From positions 1 through 7,016 of the forward strand of contig CALDKR010000166.1 in the NCBI GenBank assembly GCA_937898095.1: a stretch of 7,016 bases of DNA, in the 5' to 3' direction. Both the position numbers and the translations under genes were made by a program. The DNA is from an uncultured Rhodoluna sp. (GTDB lineage Bacteria; Actinomycetota; Actinomycetes; Actinomycetales; Microbacteriaceae). This document shows positions 1 to 5,710 of the stretch, in pieces (the stretch's first letter is position 1; every line of letters begins with the position of its first letter). The notes beneath the pieces are model-generated. The model was not told the DNA's origin. It was given only the letters and a program-made list of their open reading frames with translations, and did not search any database.

Positions 1-1783
1 CAGTGAAGGCGGCAACCGAGCCCGCCTCGTTGATTCCGGTGTGCAAGATCTGGCCCGCGGTGCTCTCTTTGTATGAGAGCAAAAGTTCGCGGTCAACCGA
101 AATGTAGTGCTGGCCGTTTGGGTTGTAAATCTTGGCCGTAGGGAAGAAGGCATCCATTCCGAATGTGCGTGCCTCGTCAGGAATAATCGGGACGATTCGC
201 TCTCCGATGCCAGGTGAACGAAGTAGGTCTTTTAGCAAACGAACGAATGCCATTGTTGTGGCAACTTCTTGAGTGCCCGAGCCGCCCTTGGCAACGTCGT
301 ACGTCTTTGCCTCAGGAAGCGCAAAATCCACATATTTGCTGCGACGCTCAGGTAGATATCCACCTAGCTCGCGACGACGCTCGTGCATGTATTGAATTTC
401 TGGAGCATCTTGACCTGGGTGGAAGTACGGCGGCTGATAAGGGTTTTCTTCAAGCTGGGCATCTGAAATAGGAATTCTCAACTCATCGCGGAAACCCTTT
501 AGATTCTCGAGAGTGAGCTTCTTCATCTGGTGGGTTGCGTTGCGACCCTCGAATGAGCGTCCAAGCGTGAAGCCCTTAATTGTTTTTGCCAAAATAACGG
601 TTGGCTGTCCCTTGTGCTCGACGGCTGACTTGTATGCCGCATAAACTTTGCGATAGTCGTGACCACCGCGACGGAGGCCCCAGATTTCATCGTCGGTCAT
701 GTTCTCAACGAGCTTGGCAGTTCGTGGGTCGCGGCCGAAGAAGTTCTCGCGAACAAATGCACCAGATTCAGTCTTGTATGTCTGGAAGTCACCATCTGGT
801 GTCTTGTTCATTAGGTCAACAAGGGCACCTTCGGTGTCTTTGGCAAGTAGGGTGTCCCACTCGCGACCCCAAATCACTTTGATTACATTCCAACCTGCAC
901 CACGGAAGAATGACTCGAGTTCTTGAACAATCTTTCCGTTTCCGCGAACTGGACCGTCAAGGCGTTGCAGGTTGCAGTTGACCACGAAAGTCAGATTGTC
1001 GAGGCCCTCGTTTGCGGCAAGCTGCAGTGCACCACGGCTCTCAACTTCGTCTAGCTCTCCGTCACCTAAGAACGCCCAAACGTGTTGTTCGGTGGTGTCT
1101 TTGAACCCACGGCCAGCTAGATAGCGGTTGGCCTGCGCCTGATAAATAGCGTTGATCGGGCCAATGCCCATTGAGACAGTCGGAAACTGCCAGAAATCAG
1201 GCATTAGACGCGGGTGAGGATAAGACGATAGGCCACCGGTTGGGTGAGATTTCTCTTGTCTAAAACCATCGAGTTGGTCTGAAGTCAGTCGACCCTCGAG
1301 AAAAGCACGTGCATAAGGCCCAGGTGACGCGTGACCCTGGATAAAAATCTGGTCACCGCCACTTTCGTGGCTTTGACCCTTGAAAAAGTGGTTGAAACCC
1401 ACCTCGTAAAGCGATGCCGAAGAAGCAAAAGTAGAAATGTGACCGCCCACGCCAACCCCAGGGCGCTGTGCTCGGTGGACCAACATTGCTGCATTCCAGC
1501 GCATCCAGGCGCGGTATGTGCGCTCGATGCGTTCGTCACCCGGGAACTCGGCTTCATTCTCAGGCGCAATTGTGTTGATGTAATCAGTAGTTGGAATAAT
1601 CGGCACGTTTAGCTGAAGCTCGTGTGAACGACGAAGCAAGTTCAGCATGATTTCGCGCGCGCGACCACGGCCATGAACTCGAGCAACGGCATCAAGAGAT
1701 TCAATCCACTCGCTAGTTTCTTGTGGGTCCTGATCTGGCGAGTTAACTGCGTAGGCATCCTGATTATTGATGGACACTGACAT
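1..1783 (-). CDS. aceE: Pyruvate dehydrogenase E1 component, homodimeric type (3' end cut off)
   Basis: This is the thiamine-diphosphate-dependent E1 subunit of the pyruvate dehydrogenase complex. It decarboxylates pyruvate and passes the acetyl group to E2 lipoyl domains in the cytosol. Reading leftward from an ATG at 1783, 594 codons are open to the window edge, against about 890-920 residues for a full-length protein, so roughly the last third is missing. Hallmarks with E. coli-like wording are visible. They include GGHISTFAS (near residues 113-121), FNHFF and GLSSYPHPRLMPDFWQFPT. The ThDP/Mg motif is GDGELDE at 240-246, with the downstream NCNLQRLDGP at 269-278; RRGGHD and DEARTFGM follow. 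The N-terminus (NNQDAY...DPQETSEWIESLD) is of actinobacterial type. An AAAGAGG directly touches the ATG with no spacer. The GTG at codon 3 (1777) lies 6 nt from it and is the better-spaced start. Family assignment is very secure; the exact start is not. Confidence 0.97.
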   Translation of the reverse strand, partial: MSVSINNQDAYAVNSPDQDPQETSEWIESLDAVARVHGRGRAREIMLNLLRRSHELQLNVPIIPTTDYINTIAPENEAEFPGDERIERTYRAWMRWNAAMLVHRAQRPGVGVGGHISTFASSASLYEVGFNHFFKGQSHESGGDQIFIQGHASPGPYARAFLEGRLTSDQLDGFRQEKSHPTGGLSSYPHPRLMPDFWQFPTVSMGIGPINAIYQAQANRYLAGRGFKDTTEQHVWAFLGDGELDEVESRGALQLAANEGLDNLTFVVNCNLQRLDGPVRGNGKIVQELESFFRGAGWNVIKVIWGREWDTLLAKDTEGALVDLMNKTPDGDFQTYKTESGAFVRENFFGRDPRTAKLVENMTDDEIWGLRRGGHDYRKVYAAYKSAVEHKGQPTVILAKTIKGFTLGRSFEGRNATHQMKKLTLENLKGFRDELRIPISDAQLEENPYQPPYFHPGQDAPEIQYMHERRRELGGYLPERRSKYVDFALPEAKTYDVAKGGSGTQEVATTMAFVRLLKDLLRSPGIGERIVPIIPDEARTFGMDAFFPTAKIYNPNGQHYISVDRELLLSYKESTAGQILHTGINEAGSVAAFT

Positions 1784-1790
1784 CCTCTTT
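1784..1790 (-). promoter_or_regulatory. aceE ribosome binding site that argues for a GTG start
   Basis: On the minus strand AAAGAGG runs straight into the ATG at 1783. A Shine-Dalgarno element normally needs about 5-9 nt before the start codon. The in-frame GTG at 1777-1775 is 6 nt away and fits. The protein would then begin (f)MSINNQDAY, close to the usual actinobacterial AceE N-terminus. The difference is only two residues. Confidence 0.6.
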
Positions 1791-1802
1791 CGTGGGGGAT
1801 AG

Positions 1803-1829
1803 ACAAAAGATTTGGGCTTTCGCTTTTGT
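1803..1829 (-). repeat. Inverted repeat in the aceE leader
   Basis: ACAAAAG at 1803-1809 is matched by CTTTTGT at 1823-1829 with a 13-nt loop, giving a 7-bp A/T-rich hairpin. It would lie in the untranslated leader of aceE if transcription begins near 1835. On the minus strand the loop contains GCGAAAGC, which can form a small GAAA-capped hairpin of its own. The outer stem is weak, so a regulatory role is possible but unproven. Confidence 0.35.
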
Positions 1830-1841
1830 AAAGCTCCTAAG

Positions 1842-1847
1842 AGTTTA
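1842..1847 (-). promoter_or_regulatory. Candidate -10 box of the aceE promoter
   Basis: On the minus strand the sequence reads TAAACT, matching the actinobacterial -10 pattern TANNNT, in the context CCCTAAACTCTTAGG. It would place the transcript start near 1835 and give a leader of about 55 nt. No good TTGACA-like -35 lies at 16-18 bp. If this is the promoter, it probably depends on an activator or is simply weak at -35. Confidence 0.4.
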
Positions 1848-1862
1848 GGGCGACTTGCCGGA

Positions 1863-1873
1863 ATGCTTTGCAT
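1863..1873. promoter_or_regulatory. Perfect dyad between the two divergent -10 boxes
   Basis: ATGC-TTT-GCAT is a perfect inverted repeat centred at 1868. The two outward-facing TAAACT boxes (1842-1847 minus, 1888-1893 plus) have their midpoint at 1867.5, so the dyad sits where both -35 regions would fall. This is a plausible operator for a regulator acting on aceE and the peroxiredoxin gene together. The arms are short (4 bp), so chance cannot be excluded. Confidence 0.35.
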
Positions 1874-1887
1874 GTTCGAGGGGTTTG

Positions 1888-1893
1888 TAAACT
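1888..1893 (+). promoter_or_regulatory. Candidate -10 box of the peroxiredoxin promoter
   Basis: TAAACT matches TANNNT and would start transcription near 1900, leaving a leader of about 31 nt before the ATG at 1931. A TTGCAT at 1868-1873 resembles a -35 but is only 14 bp away, shorter than usual. The same hexamer occurs in mirror orientation for aceE. Support is pattern and position only. Confidence 0.4.
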
Positions 1894-1930
1894 CTGAGCA
1901 AACGACAACAATCGCAGAAAGAGATAACTA

Positions 1931-2389
1931 ATGTCACTAATCATCGGAGACCAGGCGCCTGAATTCGCACTGCAAAACCAGAATGGCGAGACCGTCAAAC
2001 TCAGCGATTTCCGCGGAAAAAAGCCGGTCGTGTTGGTTTTTTATCCCTTGTCATTTTCAGGAATCTGCACCGGTGAACTGTGCGAACTAAGAGACAACAT
2101 TGAAAAGTTCCAGCGAGCAGACATCGAACTGCTAGCAATCAGCGTTGATTCAAAGTTCGTGCAAAAAAAGTTTGCAGAGCAAGAGGGCTATGAATTTTCT
2201 TTGCTTGCTGACTTCTGGCCTCACGGCGGTGTTGCTCAAAGCTACGGAGTGTTTCTTGAAGAAAATGGCTTCTCTAACCGTGCAACTTTTGTTATCAACA
2301 AAGAAGGCGAATTGGTCGCAAAGTTTGTCACTGCACCAGGTCAAGCCAGAAACCTGGATGAGTACGATCGCGCAATCGCTTCACTTTAG
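1931..2389 (+). CDS. AhpE-type peroxiredoxin with an added PrxQ-like second cysteine
   Basis: This cytosolic thiol peroxidase of the AhpC/TSA superfamily reduces H2O2, organic hydroperoxides or peroxynitrite through a peroxidatic cysteine. The 152 residues match the length of M. tuberculosis AhpE (153) and share its wording: FYPLSFSGICTGEL, LLADFWPHGGVAQSYGVF and NRATFVI. The peroxidatic residue is Cys46, within the P-x3-(T/S)-x2-C motif (PLSFSGIC). Unlike M. tuberculosis AhpE, which as I recall it has Asp at the equivalent place, there is a second cysteine at 51. The C-x4-C spacing is that of PrxQ/Bcp enzymes, so an intramolecular disulfide is possible. The start is supported by AGAAAGAG about 7 nt upstream of the ATG. 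The gene is divergent from aceE; ahpE lies near aceE in mycobacteria too. Older annotation might call it bcp; the sequence is closer to AhpE. Confidence 0.93.
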   Translation: MSLIIGDQAPEFALQNQNGETVKLSDFRGKKPVVLVFYPLSFSGICTGELCELRDNIEKFQRADIELLAISVDSKFVQKKFAEQEGYEFSLLADFWPHGGVAQSYGVFLEENGFSNRATFVINKEGELVAKFVTAPGQARNLDEYDRAIASL

Positions 2390-2414
2390 TTTTCAAATTA
2401 GCCAAAAAGTGCGC

Positions 2415-2420
2415 TAAGCT
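2415..2420 (+). promoter_or_regulatory. Possible -10 box of a tRNA-Val promoter
   Basis: TAAGCT fits TANNNT, and a loose TTTCAA at 2391-2396 lies 18 bp upstream. Transcription would begin near 2427 and give a leader of about 30 nt. The match is weak; read-through from the peroxiredoxin gene is the alternative. Confidence 0.25.
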
Positions 2421-2455
2421 CTTCGAGTTGCAGTTCGCTGCGATCCTCGAAAGAG
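2419..2455 (+). repeat. Two-tier hairpin abutting the 5' end of tRNA-Val
   Basis: CTCTTCGAG (2419-2427) pairs with CTCGAAAGAG (2446-2455) as nine pairs with one bulged A. Inside it GCAG-TTCG-CTGC (2430-2441) forms a second stem with a UUCG loop, separated by a small internal loop. The outer stem ends exactly one base before tRNA nucleotide 1 (2456). No T-run follows, so it is not a classical intrinsic terminator. It may be a structured pre-tRNA leader or RNase processing signal, or a barrier at the 3' end of the peroxiredoxin mRNA. Confidence 0.5.
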
Positions 2456-2528
2456 GGGCCTTTAGCTCAGTTGGTAGAGCGCCACGCTTACACCGTGGAT
2501 GTCATCGGTTCGAGCCCGGTAGGGCCCA
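2456..2528 (+). tRNA. tRNA-Val, anticodon UAC
   Basis: A complete cloverleaf can be folded. The acceptor GGGCCTT (2456-2462) pairs with AGGGCCC (2521-2527), including one G-U pair. The D arm is GCTC...GAGC. The anticodon stem is CCACG/CGTGG around the loop CTTACAC (2487-2493), giving anticodon TAC (2489-2491), which reads valine codon GUA and related GUN codons. The T stem ATCGG/CCGGT closes the loop TTCGAGC. The discriminator is A2528. CCA is not encoded (ACA follows), so it must be added by a nucleotidyltransferase, as in many actinobacterial tRNA genes. The gene is 73 nt, without intron or defect. Confidence 0.97.
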
Positions 2529-2535
2529 CAAACAT

Positions 2536-2569
2536 CTAATGCCGAGGCGGTTAACCGCCTCGGCATTAG
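2536..2569 (+). terminator. Perfect 34-bp palindrome downstream of tRNA-Val, probable terminator
   Basis: The sequence from CTAATGCCGAGGCGG through the central TTAA (2551-2554) to its exact complement ending at 2569 has no mismatch. As RNA it makes a 15-bp GC-rich stem with a UUAA loop. It starts 7 nt after the tRNA, the expected place for its terminator. The following bases are TATTTCGG, only a weak U-rich tail, so termination may rely on stem strength. Because it is a perfect DNA palindrome only about 24 bp before the next start codon, it could also act as an operator. Confidence 0.75.
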
Positions 2570-2572
2570 TAT
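2567..2572 (+). promoter_or_regulatory. Possible -10 box for the permease operon
   Basis: TAGTAT (TANNNT type) overlaps the last three bases of the palindrome. Transcription would begin at about 2578-2579, exactly at the first ATG of the permease frame, so a leaderless mRNA is conceivable. No convincing -35 exists because that place is occupied by the palindrome. Evidence is pattern only. Confidence 0.3.
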
Positions 2573-2593
2573 TTCGGTATGGAGTCATCGCCT

Positions 2594-4882
2594 ATGTTCA
2601 CACCCCCGGCTCGCAAATCAATGTCTGACATTGAACTTCAAAACGCACTCGGTGCGGCTCAGGCAGATGAGGCAGGCATCCTGGGGGCAATGGAGCTTCT
2701 CGAGCGCCAGAGTGCTCTTCGCGAAGAGGATGACCGTGCATTTGCCGAGTGGGCTCAGCGACTTAGTGAACTAGCCACCCCCGAGGCCATGCACGCAATT
2801 GAAAACGGCCGTCGACTCATCGCAGGCTTAGAGCCGCTCGAATTTGAGCAGCCAGCAGTTTCATCAGAAGCGCAGCCGGAGTCTGCGCTAGAGACCCGGC
2901 CAGAAGCGCCTAACGACGTGCAATCTGAGCCTCAGTCAGAGCAAGTAATCGAATCAGACAGGCCACATCAGATCCACAGTCCCGAGTTTGAATCGCACGA
3001 CGCCGCACACGCGGAATCAATCTCGAACTCAACCGCAAATTCGACAGGTCCAAATTCGTCAGGCCTTATTGCCTACGATGATGAAATTGCAGCATCGCTA
3101 AGCGCGCTTTACGCACCATCCGAGCCGGCTCAACAGTCACAATCAGCAGACTCGCATAGCCCTGAAGCGCAAGAATCTTCAGATTCAGCAATCACTCTCG
3201 AGTCCGAAGCTGAACTAGAAATCGAGCATGAGAGCGAAGTCGAACCTCGAGTGGAGCATGAGAGCGCAGTCGAACCACGCGTCGAGGTTGAGAGCGAAGC
3301 TGAGAGCGACACTGACTTCGAAATCGTTTCTGAAACTATTGGCAAAGCTGAACCCGAGTTCGACCAAATTCTGAAAACGCCAGTTGCTGCGCAAGTCGCA
3401 AATCAGACATCGTTGGCCGAGTCTGGGAACAACGAAGCTTCAACAAAGGCACCGAAACTAGATTTGAGTCAACTGGCACCCTGGTTTTCAATAAGCAATG
3501 TTGGATTCGCCGTGCTGTTGGCATTTGGTGTTCATCTAGTTGCGGCTGATGCGCTGTCTGGGTTGCTTGGTCTGTTTGTCGGGATTCTCGCAGCAAATCT
3601 GCCAATCGCGGCCGCCGTTGTTGCTGCGAAGCGTTCAGGGCGAGACGCACTGTTTGTCTCTAGAGCCGCATTCGGCGTAATCGGAAGCCAAATCCCAGGC
3701 TGGGTCTTCATTTTTAGTCGCGTGATTGCAATCGCCAGTGCTTTCGCAGTGGTTGTGAATGTTTTGAATCAAAAGTCACAAGCAAGCAACTCCGGCTTAA
3801 TTTCGTCGCCTTTGATTCTTGTCTCAGCAATCGCAATTGCCAGCCTCGGCTTTGCTTTCAGCCTAAATTCCAAATTGCGAAATGCGGTCACCTCACTTGG
3901 TGGAGCGATAAGCCTCTTGCTGGCCGTTGCGATTGCAGCATGTTTCGCCCCGCTTTTCAGTTTTTCGAACATCGATTTCACTAAATCGCAAAATAGCAAT
4001 CTCATTGAAATCGCAGCGCTTGTTTTTGCTCTAATTGTGTCTTTGTGGCTGCCGTCGGCTGCTGATTTTGCTTCGACACTAGGCAAGTCAACCCGTGCGA
4101 TTTCAGCCTTAGCTGCAACCTGTATTGGCAGTTTCGTTGCACCACTTTTGCTCAGCGCATTTTTCTACCTTGCCTTTGCCGGCGCAGGCACAACTTGGCT
4201 GTCACAACTTGATTCAGGCCTGCTAACCACGATGAGCGATGTTTCTTCTTTAGCGTTCTGGCTTCTGACTTTCGCTCTTGTTTTGTCGTCGTTGCTCTGG
4301 GCTACAAACTCGATCGACTCGATTCGAGGAATGCTATCCAGCATGATTGCAAAGGTGCCAACACGATTAACTTCAGCTTTAGTCACAATTGCTTTGCTGA
4401 CTGCAACTCTTGCACTGCTGGCTTTCTTGCCAAGTTCAAATTATTCAGAAGCTTTGCTTGGCATTTTTAAAATTGCAGCGATACCGGCACTGGGTTGGGC
4501 TGGTATTTTCACCACCGATGTTGTGCTGCGGCGGGTTGCCTACCATGAGGTTTCGTTGAGTCGCTCATACGGTTTCTATAAGCCTGCGAACATCACGAAT
4601 TTGATCGGCTGGCTGCTGTCAATCGCCACCGGTTTCGCACTGTTAATGCCTTCGTCTTCAATTTTCAAAGATTTCGAATTTTTAGGTTTCGCGCGTTATT
4701 TTGCACCCGGGCTAGCCGAGGCCGTGTCTGCTTCAGGTGCAGTGTTCTTTATCGTTTTCGCACTTTCGGCAGTGTTTCCGATTGCGTTCGGAATTATGCG
4801 AATCAAAGAGCAAGAGCGCGAAGCATTGGCGCTTGAGGCTCGACGCGATGATCTAAAAGATATTTTCAAGTTCGGCGAGTGA
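2594..4882 (+). CDS. NCS1/CodB-like 12-TM permease with long acidic N-terminal extension
   Basis: The C-terminal ~465 residues of this membrane protein resemble the nucleobase:cation symporter-1 family (cytosine, purine, allantoin or hydantoin uptake). Twelve hydrophobic segments can be counted between about residues 298 and 735. Family-like spots include SRAAFGVIGSQIPGW (356-370), ADFAS (490-494) and TTDVVLRRVAYHE (from 640), which align with CodB positions reading ARFSFG, TADF and IADYLMNRRRYEH. The substrate is unknown; TM3 lacks CodB's QVGWFG. The first ~80 residues look helical. They are followed by about 200 Ser/Glu/Ala-rich acidic residues, probably disordered and cytoplasmic, including a 10-residue tandem repeat. 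Start choice: ATG 2594 has GGAG 9 nt upstream, while in-frame ATG 2579 overlaps that GGAG and could only be used leaderlessly (adding five residues). The protein has 762 residues, against about 400-500 for ordinary NCS1 proteins. nif3 follows after 3 bp. Confidence 0.8.
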   Translation: MFTPPARKSMSDIELQNALGAAQADEAGILGAMELLERQSALREEDDRAFAEWAQRLSELATPEAMHAIENGRRLIAGLEPLEFEQPAVSSEAQPESALETRPEAPNDVQSEPQSEQVIESDRPHQIHSPEFESHDAAHAESISNSTANSTGPNSSGLIAYDDEIAASLSALYAPSEPAQQSQSADSHSPEAQESSDSAITLESEAELEIEHESEVEPRVEHESAVEPRVEVESEAESDTDFEIVSETIGKAEPEFDQILKTPVAAQVANQTSLAESGNNEASTKAPKLDLSQLAPWFSISNVGFAVLLAFGVHLVAADALSGLLGLFVGILAANLPIAAAVVAAKRSGRDALFVSRAAFGVIGSQIPGWVFIFSRVIAIASAFAVVVNVLNQKSQASNSGLISSPLILVSAIAIASLGFAFSLNSKLRNAVTSLGGAISLLLAVAIAACFAPLFSFSNIDFTKSQNSNLIEIAALVFALIVSLWLPSAADFASTLGKSTRAISALAATCIGSFVAPLLLSAFFYLAFAGAGTTWLSQLDSGLLTTMSDVSSLAFWLLTFALVLSSLLWATNSIDSIRGMLSSMIAKVPTRLTSALVTIALLTATLALLAFLPSSNYSEALLGIFKIAAIPALGWAGIFTTDVVLRRVAYHEVSLSRSYGFYKPANITNLIGWLLSIATGFALLMPSSSIFKDFEFLGFARYFAPGLAEAVSASGAVFFIVFALSAVFPIAFGIMRIKEQEREALALEARRDDLKDIFKFGE
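3224..3313 (+). repeat. Three 30-bp tandem repeat units inside the permease gene
   Basis: Units start at 3224, 3254 and 3284, all beginning with GAG and sharing GAGAGCG at unit positions 7-13. Units 1 and 2 differ at 4 of 30 bases; unit 3 is degenerate in its second half. In frame they encode EHESEVEPRV, then EHESAVEPRV, then EVESEAESDT. The period is a multiple of three, so copy-number change would keep the reading frame and only alter the length of the acidic linker. Confidence 0.8.
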
Positions 4883-4885
4883 GCA

Positions 4886-5707
4886 ATGTCAATAAATTCT
4901 TCTGAACTAATTAATCGGTTCAATCAGTTGTGGCCGCTTGCAGGGGCCGAAACATGGGACGCCCCTGGGCTCATTGTTGGTGCTGAGAGTCGCAAAATCT
5001 CGCGAGTTTTGCTTTCAGTCGATGTCACGTCAGAAGTGCTTGACGAGGCAATCAATGGCCAGTTTGATCTAATCCTTTCTCACCACCCGTTCATAATGCG
5101 TGGTGTCACCTCAGTGGCGGAGTCGACATCGAAGGGTGAGCTAATCACGCGCGCAATTAGAGCCGGCGTTGATCTGTATGCCGCTCACACTAACGCAGAC
5201 ATTGTGTCTGGCGGCGTGTCTGAGGCTTTGGCCATAGCGCTCGGAATCGATGATTTGAGACCGTTGGTTCCGAGCAAAGACGCAAACCTCGGGCATGGTC
5301 GAATTGGTGAACTACGAGAATCAGTTTCTTTGGGTGATTTTGCGCGTCGAGTCGCTAAGGTGCTTCCGTCAACTGCCCAAGGGGTCAAAGTGGCAGGAGA
5401 TTTTGAGCAGGCCGTTAAAAGAGTTGCAGTTTGCGGGGGAGCTGGCGATTCTTTTATTCAAGCCGCCGTCGATGCCGATGTCGATGTCTATCTGACCTCT
5501 GATTTGCGTCATCATCCGGTTCAAGATGCACGCGAAGGCGCTCGGCTAAATGCTGGTCGACCAGCCTTTATAGACGTTGCACACTGGGCCGGAGAGTGGA
5601 TGTGGCTTGACGTCGCAGCAGCAAAACTAGCTCAGGATTTTGCCTCGGTTCAGTTTGTGGTTAGCCAACTTCGCACCGACCCCTGGGACTTTCTGGTCAC
5701 TCAGTGA
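4886..5707 (+). CDS. NIF3/DUF34 family dinuclear metal-binding protein
   Basis: This is a member of the NIF3-like family, often annotated 'GTP cyclohydrolase 1 type 2 homolog' or 'Nif3-like dinuclear metal center hexameric protein'. Characterised members form toroidal hexamers with a two-metal site; the physiological reaction is unsettled. At 273 residues it is the short bacterial form without the inserted PII/CutA-like domain seen in longer homologues. The metal ligands expected for the family are present: SHHP at 65-68 (His66, His67), HTNAD at 101-105 (His101, Asp105), and DVAHWAGEW near 230-238 (His233, Glu237). WDAPGLIVG near the N-terminus is also typical. The ATG lies 3 bp after the permease stop with only a weak GAGTGAG upstream, suggesting translational coupling. 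The equivalent M. tuberculosis gene is Rv2230c, which likewise precedes a zinc-ribbon gene and an RNase H gene. Confidence 0.93.
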   Translation: MSINSSELINRFNQLWPLAGAETWDAPGLIVGAESRKISRVLLSVDVTSEVLDEAINGQFDLILSHHPFIMRGVTSVAESTSKGELITRAIRAGVDLYAAHTNADIVSGGVSEALAIALGIDDLRPLVPSKDANLGHGRIGELRESVSLGDFARRVAKVLPSTAQGVKVAGDFEQAVKRVAVCGGAGDSFIQAAVDADVDVYLTSDLRHHPVQDAREGARLNAGRPAFIDVAHWAGEWMWLDVAAAKLAQDFASVQFVVSQLRTDPWDFLVTQ

Positions 5708-5710
5708 CCA
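5694..5710 (+). repeat. Inverted repeat over the nif3 stop codon
   Basis: TGGTCAC (5694-5700) and GTGACCA (5704-5710) form a perfect 7-bp stem with a TCA loop, spanning the last codons and stop of nif3. A run of six T (5721-5726) follows only after 10 nt, and a competing TGACC lies at 5711-5715. This is not a standard terminator, and the next gene's Shine-Dalgarno comes right after. It may be an attenuating or mRNA-stabilising element, or chance. Confidence 0.35.

Noticed and set aside
214..926. Plus-strand open frames of 75-93 codons opposite aceE
   Set aside because: They are antisense to conserved aceE coding sequence, lack recognisable motifs and have no convincing ribosome binding sites.
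1285..1612. Open frames on both strands of about 93 codons each
   Set aside because: Both lie inside aceE in other frames. The aceE frame has unambiguous family motifs here, and the alternatives give basic, motif-free proteins.
2456..2569. tRNA-Val plus palindrome as an integration (att) site or genomic-island border
   Set aside because: No integrase, no second copy of the tRNA 3' end and no change in gene type follow. The genes on both sides are ordinary chromosomal ones.
2428..2628. A 66-codon open frame running through the tRNA gene
   Set aside because: It translates the tRNA-Val gene and the palindrome behind it, which are clearly RNA or regulatory sequence.
3224..3313. Tandem repeats as a CRISPR-like array
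   Set aside because: Units are directly adjacent with no spacers and encode an in-frame acidic peptide repeat.
3130..3650. Two minus-strand open frames opposite the acidic extension of the permease
   Set aside because: The Ser-rich and Gln/Arg-rich translations merely mirror the biased codons of the plus-strand acidic repeat region; nothing independent supports them.
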